Shown: positions 28,381-38,618, counted from the first letter of the stretch. The stretch: 64,000 nucleotides of DNA from Mesobacillus subterraneus (GCF_023715485.1 NZ_JAMBOF010000012.1:52256-116255), one strand, 5' to 3'. A program made the numbers and translations. Notes: generated by a model not told the origin, from the sequence alone.

Positions 28381-28641
28381 TTGATCCCCTCCTCTGCAGA
28401 CAAGCTTTTGTCTTTATTATAGGAAAACTATCAGTCTGCGTTTGTCTAAAGATGCTGAAAAAAACCACTAATTATGTCGAATTCAAAACTTTCTTACTTT
28501 TTATTATAAATTCAACAAATAAATAAGTCACGGATTAAGGGACATTTCATTTACTTGGGAATTTTTTCTGAGTCACTGGATTATTTGCTAGAAAAAAGGG
28601 GAATATATCAATGTTATTTAGCTAGAGAAAGGATGAAAATG

Positions 28642-29277
28642 ATGGCAACAGTACTTTACATTACAGCGAATCCAAAGCCTGTGGAGGAATCCTTCAGTTT
28701 GTCAGTTGGGGAGGAATTTCTTAAAGCCTATCGAGAAAATAACCCTAATGACGAAGTTATTAGGCTGGATCTATACAAAATGGATATCCCTCTTATTGAT
28801 ACCGACGTTTTCAGCGGTTGGGGAAAGCTGCAGCAGGGTTCTGCTTTTGAGCAGCTAAGCGACGATGAAAAACAAAAAGTCAGCTCAATCAATCAGCTGA
28901 CAGACCAATTTATTTCGGGGGATAAATATATTTTTGCTACTCCTTTATGGAACTTTAGCTTCCCGCCAAAAATGAAGGCTTATATCGATAACATTGCGAT
29001 TGCCGGTAAAACTTTCAAATATACTGCTGAAGGACCGGTTGGTTTGTTAGGCAGCAAAAAAGCCCTCCATATCCAGGCTCGCGGTGGCATCTATTCAGAA
29101 GGGCCAGCTAAAGACTTGGAATTTGGCGATCGTTACATTCGCGCTGTTCTTGCCTTCATGGGGGTTACTGATGTTGAAACCCTTGCAATTGAAGGCATGG
29201 CTGCAATGCCTGACAAAGCCCAGGAAATCAAGCAGCAAGCAATCCAGCGCGCGAACGAACTGGCAAAACAATTTTAA
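28642..29277 (+). CDS. azoR: FMN-dependent NADH-azoreductase
   Basis: 211 residues from ATG 28642 (AGAAAGGATGAAAATG just upstream; ATG 28633 and 28639 are in frame too). Flavodoxin-like fold with the N-terminal [16 protein letters not shown] phosphate loop, [20 protein letters not shown] at about residues 100-120, and [11 protein letters not shown]. Reduces azo compounds and quinones using NADH and may protect against quinone stress. Monocistronic, with a terminator. Confidence 0.93.
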   Translation: MATVLYITANPKPVEESFSLSVGEEFLKAYRENNPNDEVIRLDLYKMDIPLIDTDVFSGWGKLQQGSAFEQLSDDEKQKVSSINQLTDQFISGDKYIFATPLWNFSFPPKMKAYIDNIAIAGKTFKYTAEGPVGLLGSKKALHIQARGGIYSEGPAKDLEFGDRYIRAVLAFMGVTDVETLAIEGMAAMPDKAQEIKQQAIQRANELAKQF

Positions 29278-29284
29278 GCAAAAA

Positions 29285-29311
29285 TAAAAAGCCTGTTTTC
29301 AGGCTTTTTTT
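29285..29311. terminator. Terminator between azoR and the 49-residue ORF
   Basis: Stem AAAAAGCCT / AGGCTTTTT with a 6-nt loop; symmetrical enough to serve both convergent genes. Confidence 0.88.
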
Positions 29312-29317
29312 GTTGAA

Positions 29318-29467
29318 TTACTTTACTCCATCCAAAGGAATATCCATGCGGTGATCAAAATTAAATACAGTTCCTTCTGCTTTTGCCTGCTCTTCAGCCA
29401 TGTCCTGCTGATTTCCCTGGCCAACAACGGCACCTTCCAAAGGAATGTCTTTTCCATATTCGAACAT
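29318..29467 (-). CDS. 49-residue hydrophilic protein with an internal repeat
   Basis: ATG 29467 follows CAGGAGGTG by 6 nt, an excellent ribosome binding site, and the stop lies just before the shared terminator. The protein contains FEYGKDIPLEGAVV and, 35 residues later, HRMDIPLDGV, so the motif DIPL(E/D)G occurs twice. The middle is Gln/Glu/Ala-rich. No membrane segment. Family not recognised; probably a genuine short protein that gene callers may miss. Confidence 0.65.
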   Translation of the reverse strand: MFEYGKDIPLEGAVVGQGNQQDMAEEQAKAEGTVFNFDHRMDIPLDGVK

Positions 29468-29612
29468 TCAAAACACCTCCTGTTTAATAGTATAGGTATT
29501 TGTTACTAATATATTTACCATGTTAAGACTTTTTTCCTGCTTTTATTTTTAAAATTTTTTGTTAATTAATTCATACGCCCGTTTTAAAATTTAATTCATT
29601 TTTAGAAAGAAT

Positions 29613-29640
29613 AAAAAACACCCGAAAAAATCGAGTGTCC
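29613..29640 (-). terminator. Terminator after the lysozyme-like gene
   Basis: 8-bp stem ACACTCGA / TCGGGTGT (one G-U) followed by six T on the minus strand. Confidence 0.85.
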
Positions 29641-29662
29641 TTTTATCCATATGAAATTAATC

Positions 29663-30349
29663 TTAAAATGATTGAGTTTCACTTAAATCTTCTGGATTGC
29701 TGACGGTAATTGTTTCAATATGCTTTGCAACCTTTGTGCTATAACTAAAATCTCCGTAGCAATAAGGGTAGCGGAAATTATTTTTATCGCCGCCGCAATT
29801 ATATGTCTGCGGATTTTTTTCGACCTGGATCATTGAAAATTTCTTCGCCAGCTCCTCGCTGTGCTTCCCTCCGTTTTTCGCTACAAAATCGATATAGCCG
29901 ATTCCCATGTTATATGACTGTATGATGGTCGGGAAGTCGACCTGTCTCTGAGTTCCGTAATTCACTGCGCGATGAAAGTATTTAACCCCCTGCTGGATGC
30001 TTTGTTTTGGATCCTGGATGGTATTTGGGGTAAGACCTAAAGATTCAGAGGCTTGCATCGGGTCGCCGCCTTTTCCTTTGCTTTCCTGCATCATTAAAGC
30101 TGCAACAGTGACGGTGTGTTCATCAAGGCCGACTTTTTGCAATTCCTCTTCAATCATAGGAGTATACTTGGCAACTTCACCAATTGAGTTATTTACGCCC
30201 ACATTGATTTTTTTAAGACTTTGATGATATAAATCAAGGAATCTATCAAACAGAAAAAATCCCACAAATGCTGTGAATAGCAAGATGGCTAGATTGAAGT
30301 TCCGTTGAACTTGCTTTTTCTTTTTGGGTTTCTTTGCGTTGTATTTCAT
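29663..30349 (-). CDS. Membrane-anchored lysozyme-like muramidase
   Basis: 228 residues. A basic N-terminus and one membrane helix (FNLAILLFTAFVGFFLFDRF) are followed by a lysozyme-like domain of the CwlT N-terminal type. The catalytic Glu is in ALMMQESKGKGG near residue 90, and DPMQASESLGL and IIQSYNMGIGYIDF are conserved substrate-groove motifs. It would cut the glycan strands of peptidoglycan outside the membrane. Cysteines in YNCGG and YPYCYG may form a disulfide. Confidence 0.85.
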   Translation of the reverse strand: MKYNAKKPKKKKQVQRNFNLAILLFTAFVGFFLFDRFLDLYHQSLKKINVGVNNSIGEVAKYTPMIEEELQKVGLDEHTVTVAALMMQESKGKGGDPMQASESLGLTPNTIQDPKQSIQQGVKYFHRAVNYGTQRQVDFPTIIQSYNMGIGYIDFVAKNGGKHSEELAKKFSMIQVEKNPQTYNCGGDKNNFRYPYCYGDFSYSTKVAKHIETITVSNPEDLSETQSF

Positions 30350-30407
30350 GCTCTCTCTCCCAAATCCCGTACTCTTACTTTTCTATTTTATAAAAAAATG
30401 GCGAAAT

Positions 30408-30446
30408 ATTAAAGGGAGCTGCCCACTTTTCCGCAACTCCCCTTCA
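30408..30446 (-). terminator. Terminator after the SDR gene
   Basis: Stem AAGGGGAGTTGC / GCAGCTCCCTT with one bulge, then TTTAAT on the minus strand, immediately after the SDR stop. Confidence 0.75.
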
Positions 30447-30447
30447 T

Positions 30448-31194
30448 TTATTCTTCATAAATCATTTTCCGGGTCATACCGCCGTCTATGATTAAATCCT
30501 GGCCATTGATAAAATCGTTATCGGGTTCAGCTAAATATAAGCATGCTTTAGCAATATCCTCAGGCTTCCCGACTCGATTGGACCAATGCTGAAGATGGTC
30601 CTTCTCTCTCAGTTGGTCATAATCATCGGTTTGAATCCAGCCAGGACTGATCGAGTTAACAGTAATTCTTTTTTCCTGGAGCGAGGCTGCCAGGGCATGA
30701 GTTAAAGCGACAATGCCACCTTTTGATGAAGCATACGCCTCGGAGTTTGGTTCAGACATGGTTGCCCTGGTAGAAGCTATGTTGATGATCCGTCCGCCGG
30801 CGTTCATTCTTTTTGCCGCTTCCCTCGAACCAATGAAAACACTCCTCAGGTTAGTAAATACGACATCTTCCCATTCCTCGGTCGTTAGCTCAAATAAAGG
30901 CTTGAATCGAGAGACACCAGCATTGTTGATAAGAATATCAATTTTGCCGAAGTCCTTCATAACACTTTCGACCAGATTCAATATATCCTCTTCGTTCCTT
31001 ACATCTGTTTTGTAGAAGACTGCTTTTCCACCTGATTCTTCAAGGAGGCGAACAACCTCCCTCCCCTTTTCTTCGTCAAAGTCTGCAATACAAATAATCG
31101 CACGTTCTTTAGCAAAAGCTTGTGCAATTCCTTTCCCAATCCCATTTGAACCTCCGGTTATGATGACTGTCTTCTCTTCAAACTTATTAGGCAT
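30448..31194 (-). CDS. Short-chain dehydrogenase/reductase
   Basis: 248 residues of the classical SDR family. The cofactor loop is TGGSNGIGKG at about 13-22, NNAG near 90, and the catalytic Ser (INIASTRA) and Tyr-Lys (YASSKGG) follow. Acidic residues after strand 2 (IADFDEE) favour NAD over NADP. The C-terminal GQDLIIDGGMTRKM matches family members acting on polyols or 3-oxoacyl compounds; the exact substrate is unknown. It lies 16 nt after the exported protein gene at 31211. Confidence 0.9.
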   Translation of the reverse strand: MPNKFEEKTVIITGGSNGIGKGIAQAFAKERAIICIADFDEEKGREVVRLLEESGGKAVFYKTDVRNEEDILNLVESVMKDFGKIDILINNAGVSRFKPLFELTTEEWEDVVFTNLRSVFIGSREAAKRMNAGGRIINIASTRATMSEPNSEAYASSKGGIVALTHALAASLQEKRITVNSISPGWIQTDDYDQLREKDHLQHWSNRVGKPEDIAKACLYLAEPDNDFINGQDLIIDGGMTRKMIYEE

Positions 31195-31210
31195 CTACTC
31201 TCACCCTTCC

Positions 31211-31747
31211 TTATTCGATCGATTCTGCTATCTTTATAAGCTTTTCAAGAGGAACCTTGTCCTCAATTCTATTGTCCACACTCAGCATGTATTGCCAATG
31301 ATCCTTTTCAAATACAAGCACATTAAATCCGGAGACATTCATGTAGTTCGCCGTTTCACCATCTTCCAATCTCACCTTTTTAACTACGTATTGCTCCTTA
31401 ACCGGAATTTTATATTTAATAGGTCTGACATCCACCTTATAATGATTTTCCGGTATTTGATCCGATATATATTCTATTTCAAAACTATCATTGATTTCTC
31501 CCTCTAAATCATTAAACCTTCCAAAATGGTGAGTAAAATCAACAGGTGGCAACTTAAGCGGGAGATTTAAGTTTTCTACATAATGATTCTCAAATTTAAC
31601 AAGTTCATCTTCTACAGATTGATACCCTATTTTTTCGTAAATATCCTCAAATCTAAGGTGTCCATCTTCTGTTGCATTAACTTTTACAACACTTAATTGG
31701 AAGAATAAATTAAAACTAATGATTAGGAAACCTATCTTAGTCAACAT
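31211..31747 (-). CDS. Secreted protein of unknown function
   Basis: 178 residues. A signal peptide (IGFLIISFNLFFQLSVVKVN) with a likely cleavage after ATA/NAT is followed by a soluble domain rich in charged and aromatic residues (YEKIGYQSVEDELVKFENHY). No cysteine, so not a lipoprotein. Its C-terminal half, NYMNVSGFNVLVFEKDHWQY, resembles the beta-sheet modules of DUF4367-type exported proteins, but the match is weak. Possibly in an operon with the SDR gene. Confidence 0.6.
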   Translation of the reverse strand: MLTKIGFLIISFNLFFQLSVVKVNATEDGHLRFEDIYEKIGYQSVEDELVKFENHYVENLNLPLKLPPVDFTHHFGRFNDLEGEINDSFEIEYISDQIPENHYKVDVRPIKYKIPVKEQYVVKKVRLEDGETANYMNVSGFNVLVFEKDHWQYMLSVDNRIEDKVPLEKLIKIAESIE

Positions 31748-31878
31748 TATAAAGCCACCTCTATTCTACCACTTTGTTTTTTCACGATTCTTCGAAAATG
31801 GACCTCCAATATTAAACAGCAGGGAGAGTATAATTCATGTAAGCCTTTTGTAATTAAAAAAGGTAGTTTCAAGTATAA

Positions 31879-32403
31879 TCACTTCATTTTATCAAAAGGA
31901 ACATTGAATACATTCAACAAAAAAATAATCCATATAGCAGACAGCCCCCATGCTAAAAGGGGATTTTTGAAATGAACTCTTAGCAAAAAGAACATAACAA
32001 TATTAAATACGATCGACCATACAATATCCCAGCCGTGATGATGATGGATTAAATTTAAATACCGTTCATTTATGAACTCTATGCCTGAATAAGCTGAAAC
32101 CCACAGCGCAACCCATAAAATACCCTTACAAGCTGTTTCGGGATATCGGCCAAGGTAAATCAGGATTGTTGAAGGATAGACAACAAACATAATCATGAGT
32201 GATATTATGGTATGGCTGCTAAGGATGGATTCACCAAAAATCGTTTCTTGATAGGACCACATCAGATAGTTGTAAAGCAAGAAATTTTTCAAAAGATCTC
32301 CGGTAAAAAAGAACAAAATAGTGGGATAATACTCCCTCCACTTTTTCCAATCACCCCATATAACTCCTGCTATTAAAAATAGAGCATTATAGATGAAATG
32401 CAT
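31879..32403 (-). CDS. CBO0543 family membrane protein
   Basis: 174 residues with about five membrane helices. Family features: WGDWKKWREYYPTILFFFTG near the N-terminus, PSTILIYLGRYP in the middle, and EFINERYLNLIHHHHGWDIV, where a His cluster and Trp face the membrane. Function unknown; common as a lone gene in Bacillaceae. Confidence 0.75.
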   Translation of the reverse strand: MHFIYNALFLIAGVIWGDWKKWREYYPTILFFFTGDLLKNFLLYNYLMWSYQETIFGESILSSHTIISLMIMFVVYPSTILIYLGRYPETACKGILWVALWVSAYSGIEFINERYLNLIHHHHGWDIVWSIVFNIVMFFLLRVHFKNPLLAWGLSAIWIIFLLNVFNVPFDKMK

Positions 32404-32584
32404 ATTTTACTCTCCAATATGTTTTGTATAGCATTTCCTGTAACCTGTAATTTAATTAACTTTTTCATGTAATGCTCTCTACATTGTTTTTAAATCAATC
32501 TTTGAAACTTTTTCCGTAAAATTTAAAATGGTTATAAAAAGACAAAACCAGACTGATCTTCCAGCCTGGCTTTTCCAATTATTA

Positions 32585-33007
32585 TTATTTACCTTCAGTA
32601 GATACTTGCCATTCAATACCGAACTTGTCAGTAATTTGACCATAAGCAGGGCTCCAGAAGGTTTCCTGCAGAGGCATCGTTACCTTTCCGCCGTCCTGCA
32701 GTTTGTCAAAAATTTCTTTTGCTTCTGATGCTTCACTTACCAGTAGAGCAATCGTTACTTGTGAACCGAGTTGATACGGCTGTCCCGGGAAAGTATCAGA
32801 TAGCATTAAGCTCGCGTTGCCAATTTTCAACTGGGCATTCATAACTCGATCTCTCGCTTCTTCAGGAATTGGATGCTCAGGACTTGGGGGCATATCCCCA
32901 AATGTTTGCAGACTGGTGACTTCTGCTCCTAAAGCATGCTGATAAAACCTCACTGCTTCCTGACCGTTCCCATTCGTTACTAAATAAGGGACAATTCCTG
33001 TTACCAT
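32585..33007 (-). CDS. VOC family protein, PhnB/YjdN-like
   Basis: 140 residues from ATG 33007 (AAGAGGTG upstream). Two beta-alpha-beta-beta-beta modules of the vicinal oxygen chelate fold: VPYLVTNGNGQEAVRFYQHA, LKIGNASLMLSD, and the C-terminal AYGQITDKFGIEWQV. The Gln/Asp-type PhnB variant lacks the usual full metal set. Role unknown. Confidence 0.88.
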   Translation of the reverse strand: MVTGIVPYLVTNGNGQEAVRFYQHALGAEVTSLQTFGDMPPSPEHPIPEEARDRVMNAQLKIGNASLMLSDTFPGQPYQLGSQVTIALLVSEASEAKEIFDKLQDGGKVTMPLQETFWSPAYGQITDKFGIEWQVSTEGK

Positions 33008-33175
33008 GACAGCACCTCTTTTGAGATTTTTAGAACAAACGTTCGTAATTAACTTTACCATATTTTACTTAGTTAAACAATAATCTATTTTATCCAGTAT
33101 AGATTTAATCCAAACGAATAAGAGTATGTGGTATTACATAGTCTTATTTTTGAATTGTTACTTCACAACAAGAAT

Positions 33176-33203
33176 AAAAAGCGGAGGGAGTCCCCGCTTT
33201 TTC
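33176..33203 (-). terminator. Terminator after the DUF4030-type gene
   Basis: Stem AAAAAGCGG / CCGCTTTTT with a loop of about 9 nt, then TATTC on the minus strand. Confidence 0.85.
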
Positions 33204-33211
33204 ATAAGCTA

Positions 33212-34234
33212 TTAAAACGGAAAATCTTTGCCGGTTTTGTCGCGAACAATAATCTCGTAATCATCATTCTTTAGGACTGAGTTTTCCTTTTCACTTTCAA
33301 TAAAGGTGGTGATTTCTTTGCGAATTTTTCCAACGGTTTCTTTAGCCTCTTCATCTGAAGCTTTCATACTCGTTTTGATGAAGATGTTCATTTTATTCTG
33401 TTTATATTGATATCCATAGCCTGAAACCTTATATTCCTTTTTCAAAGCAAGTCCTTCATGGATACTTCTTAAGTAATTCGTCCAGGTATCTTCCCGATTA
33501 TTTTTTTCGACGTCCACGCTTGTTATCAACACTTCTTTATCGGAACCATTGGCTTTCACAATTTCAAGAGAGGCTTTTTTTATTTCTTCTCCTCTTGCTT
33601 CAGTTAACGGAATTGAAATTTCAATAACATCGTTAAATGGATTTACGAATTGAATCTCATACCCTGTATTCTTCAGTGTTTTTTCAACCTCTTCCCCTAA
33701 CTTGCCCATCTTTTCCTCTTCTTCAGTTAAAGAAGTATATTCAGGCATGAAAGATGATACATGTATTTCATAGGAATCATATCCTTTACTTTTCAGCACA
33801 TTATCAACAATTTTTGTGATATTTTCTCTTTCTCGATCTGCATCCTTTTCAGAACCTTCCACTCGCACTTCAAAAAGCACTGTTTCACCCGGTCTCATTC
33901 CTAGTGAAAATCTTTCATAACCTTCTTTTTCTAATGCTTCCCAGAGCAAGACATCCAGTGATTTCGTCTTAAATACCTGCCCGAGATAAGGAATTTTCGA
34001 AGCCATTTCGGCGACTGCAGGATTTAGAAAAGCCGAGCCGGTAAGTACGCCAAGTCCAATTAGTGCAGCAGCTGCGAATTGGAATTTTCTCTTCCCTCTT
34101 TTCTTCAACACCGGTCTTTCTTTTGTTTCTGATTCTTCCTTAATGTTCCTCGCAAAATCATATAGTGAGGATGGCACCTGAATCTTTTTCATATCTTCAT
34201 CCATTTCCTTCTTGATCATGTCATCCACCTTCAT
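33212..34234 (-). CDS. Membrane protein partner of the upstream ECF sigma factor (DUF4179/DUF4030 type)
   Basis: 340 residues. A cytoplasmic N-terminus (about 55 residues, with VPSSLYDFARNI) and one membrane helix (FAAAALIGLGVLTGSAFLNP) lead to a large extracytoplasmic domain with three similar segments, RENITKIVDNVLKSKGYDSY being one. This layout and the ATGA overlap with the sigma gene identify it as the likely anti-sigma factor. The domain names are from memory of the family. Confidence 0.72.
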   Translation of the reverse strand: MKVDDMIKKEMDEDMKKIQVPSSLYDFARNIKEESETKERPVLKKRGKRKFQFAAAALIGLGVLTGSAFLNPAVAEMASKIPYLGQVFKTKSLDVLLWEALEKEGYERFSLGMRPGETVLFEVRVEGSEKDADRERENITKIVDNVLKSKGYDSYEIHVSSFMPEYTSLTEEEEKMGKLGEEVEKTLKNTGYEIQFVNPFNDVIEISIPLTEARGEEIKKASLEIVKANGSDKEVLITSVDVEKNNREDTWTNYLRSIHEGLALKKEYKVSGYGYQYKQNKMNIFIKTSMKASDEEAKETVGKIRKEITTFIESEKENSVLKNDDYEIIVRDKTGKDFPF

Positions 34235-34783
34235 TGTGTGTTCACCCCTATGATTTGATTTTCGATCAATCTTGTTTTCAGAGCGTTTCTTGCTCTTCTC
34301 AGATGGGATTTAACCGTTGATGTTTTAAGTCCGAGCATTTCAGAAACTTCCTGGATTGAGAGGTCTTGATAAATAAAGGAGCAGCACATTTCGGTAATCA
34401 AGATTTTCAAGAGAATGGATACCATTTTTAATTTCATGTTCAGTTTCATCTTTTATTACGCTATCGAGAACTCCGCGTTTATCATTAAAGTAATCCATCT
34501 CAATCACGGTTTCTTTCAGTCTGCCATTCTTCCTAAGTACATCAATCGACCTGTGGGAAACGAGTTTATAGAACCATGTGCTGAAATAAGTGATTTCCTT
34601 GCCGCTCATGATGTTTCGATACGCTTCAATCATGGCATTTTGGACAACTTCTTCTGCCTGGTCCTTTGACCTGACGATACTGAAACTAGATCTGTACCCC
34701 TTTTCAATTAGGGGATTTATGAGTTCAGCAAAAGCTGAATCCTCTCCATTTCGGATTCGTTGCATCAATTGTGCCTGGTCCAT
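34231..34783 (-). pseudogene. ECF-type sigma-70 factor, frameshifted between regions 2 and 4
   Basis: From ATG 34783 (GGAGG 8 nt upstream) the frame encodes region 2 (AEEVVQNAMIEAYRNIMSGK, TWFYKLVSHRSIDVLRK) and runs to NVLLLYLS, then leaves phase and stops. Region 4 (LSIQEVSEMLGLKTSTVKSH, LRRARNALKTRL) continues in another frame to 34231. Removing one T from the TATTTATC near 34380 joins them as LLLYYQDLSIQEV, a 186-residue protein. It may be a real loss of function, a sequencing error, or slippage. Confidence 0.85.
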
Positions 34784-34814
34784 CAGCAGCACCTCCTTGT
34801 CTTGTTCTACACTT

Positions 34815-34843
34815 TAGGCGCCAATAAGACTGTTAAGGATGCA
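34815..34843 (-). promoter_or_regulatory. Candidate autoregulated ECF promoter
   Basis: Minus strand TGCATCC (34843-34837), 14 nt, GGCGCCTA (34822-34815), just upstream of the sigma gene. The spacing is that of an ECF -35/-10 pair, and self-regulation is usual for such factors. There is no independent support. Confidence 0.35.
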
Positions 34844-34869
34844 CGTATTTAAAAAAAATCAAAACATTA

Positions 34870-34892
34870 AATAAAACCCGCGCTTAGGCGAG
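34870..34892 (-). terminator. Second terminator downstream of tkt, beyond the MITE
   Basis: Short stem CTCGC / GCGGG followed by TTTTATTT on the minus strand. It would stop leftward readthrough from tkt or the MITE before the sigma gene. Confidence 0.55.
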
Positions 34893-34953
34893 TTAGTCTG
34901 ATTGCTTGTTTATTCAGCAACTTCATTTTAACATAACTTACCAGTTAAATTTT

Positions 34954-35308
34954 TAGAAATAGGCTCTGTTAAACTTGGCTGTTGATTTGCGTTCCAGGCG
35001 CTTAGCTTTCCGCGAGAAGAATTATGAAAAAGCCCTACTGCCGGCTTTTTCAAAGAACAAATTCTTCTTAGGCGGCCCGGGGAGCCTCCTCGTCGCTTCA
35101 CTCGTGCGGGGTTAATTGGTCCTTCACGTGGACCATTTCATCCTAGGTCTCCCCTGACCCGTTCATCCCGCAGGAGATTGAATAGCATCCTAGAATCTGC
35201 CCACGCACGATGAAAATGCGTTAGCATTTTTGGAGGAGTCTTCGCGCCTTCCACTCCAATCAACAGAGCTTAAAAATCAACAATGACCTTTAACACAGCC
35301 TAGAAATA
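34954..35308. repeat. Miniature inverted-repeat element (MITE) with target duplication
   Basis: The 339-bp core 34962-35300 has imperfect terminal inverted repeats (left GGCTCTGTTAAACTTGGC, right, inverted, GGCTGTGTTAAAGGTCAT, both continuing to TGTTGATTT). It is flanked by the 8-bp direct repeat TAGAAATA (34954-34961, 35301-35308). Inside are hairpins such as AAAAAGCC/GGCTTTTT, GGTCC/GGACC and AAAATGC/GCATTTT. No ORF. Interior sequence such as TTTCCGCG and GGAGCCTCCTCG belongs to a repeat family I remember as common in Bacillus genomes. A transposase would act in trans. Confidence 0.8.
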
Positions 35309-35350
35309 AAAAACGAGTACGAAACCAAATCGGTTTCATACTCGTTTTAA
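35308..35350 (-). terminator. Terminator after tkt
   Basis: Stem of about 17 bp (AAAACGAGTATGAAACC / GGTTTCGTACTCGTTTT, one G-U) with a 5-nt loop, then T run on the minus strand. Confidence 0.92.
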
Positions 35351-35361
35351 GATTGATTTAA

Positions 35362-37371
35362 TTAGTTTTGTGCAAGTAATGCTTTTAAGCGAGCTACTAC
35401 ATTGTTCACGGAGAAGCCGTACTCTTCCATGATTTTTTCGCCTGGTGCAGATGCTCCGAATGTGTCGATTGCTAGTACTTCACCTTCGTCACCAACATAG
35501 CGGTGCCATCCTAGTGATGAACCCATTTCGATTCCAAGACGCTTCTTGACAGACTTTGGAATGACGCTCTCCTTGTATTCTTTGGATTGCTGTTCGAAAC
35601 GATCCCATGATGGCATGCTGACTACAGATACGTTGATACCTTCAGAAGCAAGAGCTTCTTGAGCTTGTACCGCAAGTCCTACTTCAGATCCTGCAGCAAG
35701 AAGCATTGCATCTGGAGTTTCTTTACCAGCAGGTGAGATTACATAAGCACCTTTAGATACGCCCTCATAAGCATTCTTGTCAGTATCTTTAATTGTCGGC
35801 AAGTTTTGGCGAGTCAGCACTAGAGCTGTTGGAGTCTTTGTTGATTCAACCGCTAGCTTCCATGCTGCCGCTGTTTCGTTTCCGTCTGCCGGGCGGATCA
35901 CTGAAAGGTTTGGCATTGCGCGAAGCCCAGCCAGCTGTTCAACTGGTTCATGTGTAGGGCCATCTTCACCGACTGCTATGCTGTCATGAGTGAATACGTA
36001 AGTTACAGGCAAGCCCATCAATGCAGCAAGCCTAATTGCCGGCTTCAAGTAGTCAGAGAATACGAAGAATGTTCCGCCGAACACTTTTAGACCGCCGTGA
36101 AGAGCCATTCCGTTCATTGCAGCTCCCATTGCGAATTCACGTACTCCGAACCAAACATTGCGGCCTTCGAAAGAACCTGGGAAAAAGTCGCCAGATCCTT
36201 TAATCATTGTCTTATTGGAGCCTGCAAGGTCAGCAGACCCACCAATAAGGTAAGGAAGATTTTTCGCAATGCCGTTAAGGGCTTCACCGGAAGATGCACG
36301 GCTAGCAAGGCTCTTTCCTTCTTCATAGACAGGAATGTCCTTCTCCCATCCATCAACAAGCTCACCCTTCATTGCTTTTTCAAGCTGAGCACCTAATTCT
36401 GGGTATTCATTCTTATATTTTGCAAAAAGTTCATTCCAAGCCTGTTCGGTTTGTTCTCCTTTGTCAACAATCTGCTGTTTAAAGTGGTCGTAAACCTCAC
36501 TAGGTACATGGAAATCTTCTTCGAATGTCCACTTGTATGCTTCCTTAGTAAGCTTCAGTTCATCAGCGCCTAGAGGAGCACCATGCACATCAGATTTACC
36601 AGAAAGGTTTGGTGAACCATACCCAATAATTGTTTTTACTTCGATTAAAGTTGGACGATTTTCATCTGTCTTCGCTTCTTCCAAAGCTTTTGCGATTTCA
36701 TCAAGATTGTTCCCATCCTCAACACGCAGGTATTGCCAGCCATAAGCCTTGAAACGGTCTGCTACACTTTCAGAGAATGATTTATTTAAATCACCGTCAA
36801 GGGAAATATCATTTGAATCGTATAAAACGACCAATCTTCCCAATTTGAGGTGGGCGGCAAGGGACGCTGCCTCGGCAGAAACACCTTCCATTAGGTCACC
36901 ATCACCACAAATGCTGTATGTATAATGGTCTACAATATTATAGTTGTCCTTGTTGTAAGCAGCTGCAAGGTGGCGTTCAGCCATTGCCATACCTACTGCC
37001 ATAGCAATACCTTGTCCAAGCGGACCAGTTGTTGCGTCAACACCAGCAGTGTGACCAAATTCTGGATGGCCAGGAGTTTTACTGCCCCACTGGCGGAACT
37101 GTTTAATATCATCCATAGATAAATCGTAGCCTGCTAGGTGCAATAAGCTGTACAGCAACATTGATCCGTGTCCAGCAGACAAGACAAAACGGTCACGGTT
37201 AAACCAGTCAGGATTTTTAGGATTAATGTTCATGTAACGAGTCCATAAAGTGTAAGCCATCGGAGCCGCACCCATAGGCATACCTGGGTGTCCCGAATTC
37301 GCCTTTTCAATTGCATCAATCGATAAAGTACGAATGGAATCGATCGAAAGCATATCAATTTTGTTAAACAT
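35362..37371 (-). CDS. tkt: Transketolase
   Basis: 669 residues, full family length. Thiamine diphosphate site: [16 protein letters not shown] and [14 protein letters not shown] with the downstream Asn in [11 protein letters not shown]; the pyrimidine domain has [18 protein letters not shown] and [20 protein letters not shown]. Moves two-carbon ketol units between pentose-phosphate and glycolytic sugars. ATG 37371 follows AAAGGATG. Its place after ynzC matches B. subtilis. Confidence 0.97.
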   Translation of the reverse strand: MFNKIDMLSIDSIRTLSIDAIEKANSGHPGMPMGAAPMAYTLWTRYMNINPKNPDWFNRDRFVLSAGHGSMLLYSLLHLAGYDLSMDDIKQFRQWGSKTPGHPEFGHTAGVDATTGPLGQGIAMAVGMAMAERHLAAAYNKDNYNIVDHYTYSICGDGDLMEGVSAEAASLAAHLKLGRLVVLYDSNDISLDGDLNKSFSESVADRFKAYGWQYLRVEDGNNLDEIAKALEEAKTDENRPTLIEVKTIIGYGSPNLSGKSDVHGAPLGADELKLTKEAYKWTFEEDFHVPSEVYDHFKQQIVDKGEQTEQAWNELFAKYKNEYPELGAQLEKAMKGELVDGWEKDIPVYEEGKSLASRASSGEALNGIAKNLPYLIGGSADLAGSNKTMIKGSGDFFPGSFEGRNVWFGVREFAMGAAMNGMALHGGLKVFGGTFFVFSDYLKPAIRLAALMGLPVTYVFTHDSIAVGEDGPTHEPVEQLAGLRAMPNLSVIRPADGNETAAAWKLAVESTKTPTALVLTRQNLPTIKDTDKNAYEGVSKGAYVISPAGKETPDAMLLAAGSEVGLAVQAQEALASEGINVSVVSMPSWDRFEQQSKEYKESVIPKSVKKRLGIEMGSSLGWHRYVGDEGEVLAIDTFGASAPGEKIMEEYGFSVNNVVARLKALLAQN

Positions 37372-37583
37372 TTAAATACATCCTTTCTATAAGTACTGAC
37401 TATAACCTTAATATTATAGTGAGAGCAATTATTATACAACAAATTGTGCCTGAAGGAGACAGAAAAGGCCGTATTGTTATTTATTTTGACACAAACGACG
37501 AAACCTTATGTAAAAAGTCTCCTTCCGCCTATGATAATTCCATTGATTCTCGATAAACCAATCAGATCTTTTTGATTGTAAAA

Positions 37584-37612
37584 TAAAAAAGGAACACATA
37601 AGATGCATTCCT
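37584..37612 (-). terminator. Terminator after ynzC
   Basis: AGGAATGCAT / ATGTGTTCCT stem with two wobble pairs, then six T on the minus strand; it ends the SOS operon before tkt. Confidence 0.75.
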
Positions 37613-37624
37613 ACGAATGATATA

Positions 37625-37858
37625 TTAATGAAGCTTGTTTTTATCCTGTTCTTGCTTCAATTTCTTTGGTGTTACATCATTTCCTTCAGGGTCAATGATT
37701 GTAACGCCTTTTAGAGTGGTGAGCATGGAAGAACGGAAGGATTGAAGGTATTCAGCACGAAGCTTTGTTTGTTCCTTTGCCTCTTCTTCTGTCAATTTTG
37801 ATGCTTTTGCTTTTCTCGCCAGTTCATTGATCCTGGCAATTTTATCACTTGATAGCAT
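37625..37858 (-). CDS. ynzC: YnzC, UPF0291 family protein
   Basis: 77 residues from ATG 37858 (AAAGGAGC upstream). Two-helix hairpin signature: [20 protein letters not shown] and [10 protein letters not shown], then a [13 protein letters not shown] tail. In B. subtilis it is the third gene of the LexA-controlled yneA operon; function unknown. Confidence 0.95.
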   Translation of the reverse strand: MLSSDKIARINELARKAKASKLTEEEAKEQTKLRAEYLQSFRSSMLTTLKGVTIIDPEGNDVTPKKLKQEQDKNKLH

Positions 37859-37949
37859 GGTAAAGCTCCTTTGTAAAAAAATTACGTCAAAAGTCATCTT
37901 ACTAGAATTATCGTTTTTTTACAAGAATGGAGCACTTGGTTGCTGGACG

Positions 37950-38618
<669 letters not shown>

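Noticed and set aside
34415..34817. Plus-strand frames opposite the sigma factor
   Set aside because: Antisense to well-conserved region 2 and without translation signals.
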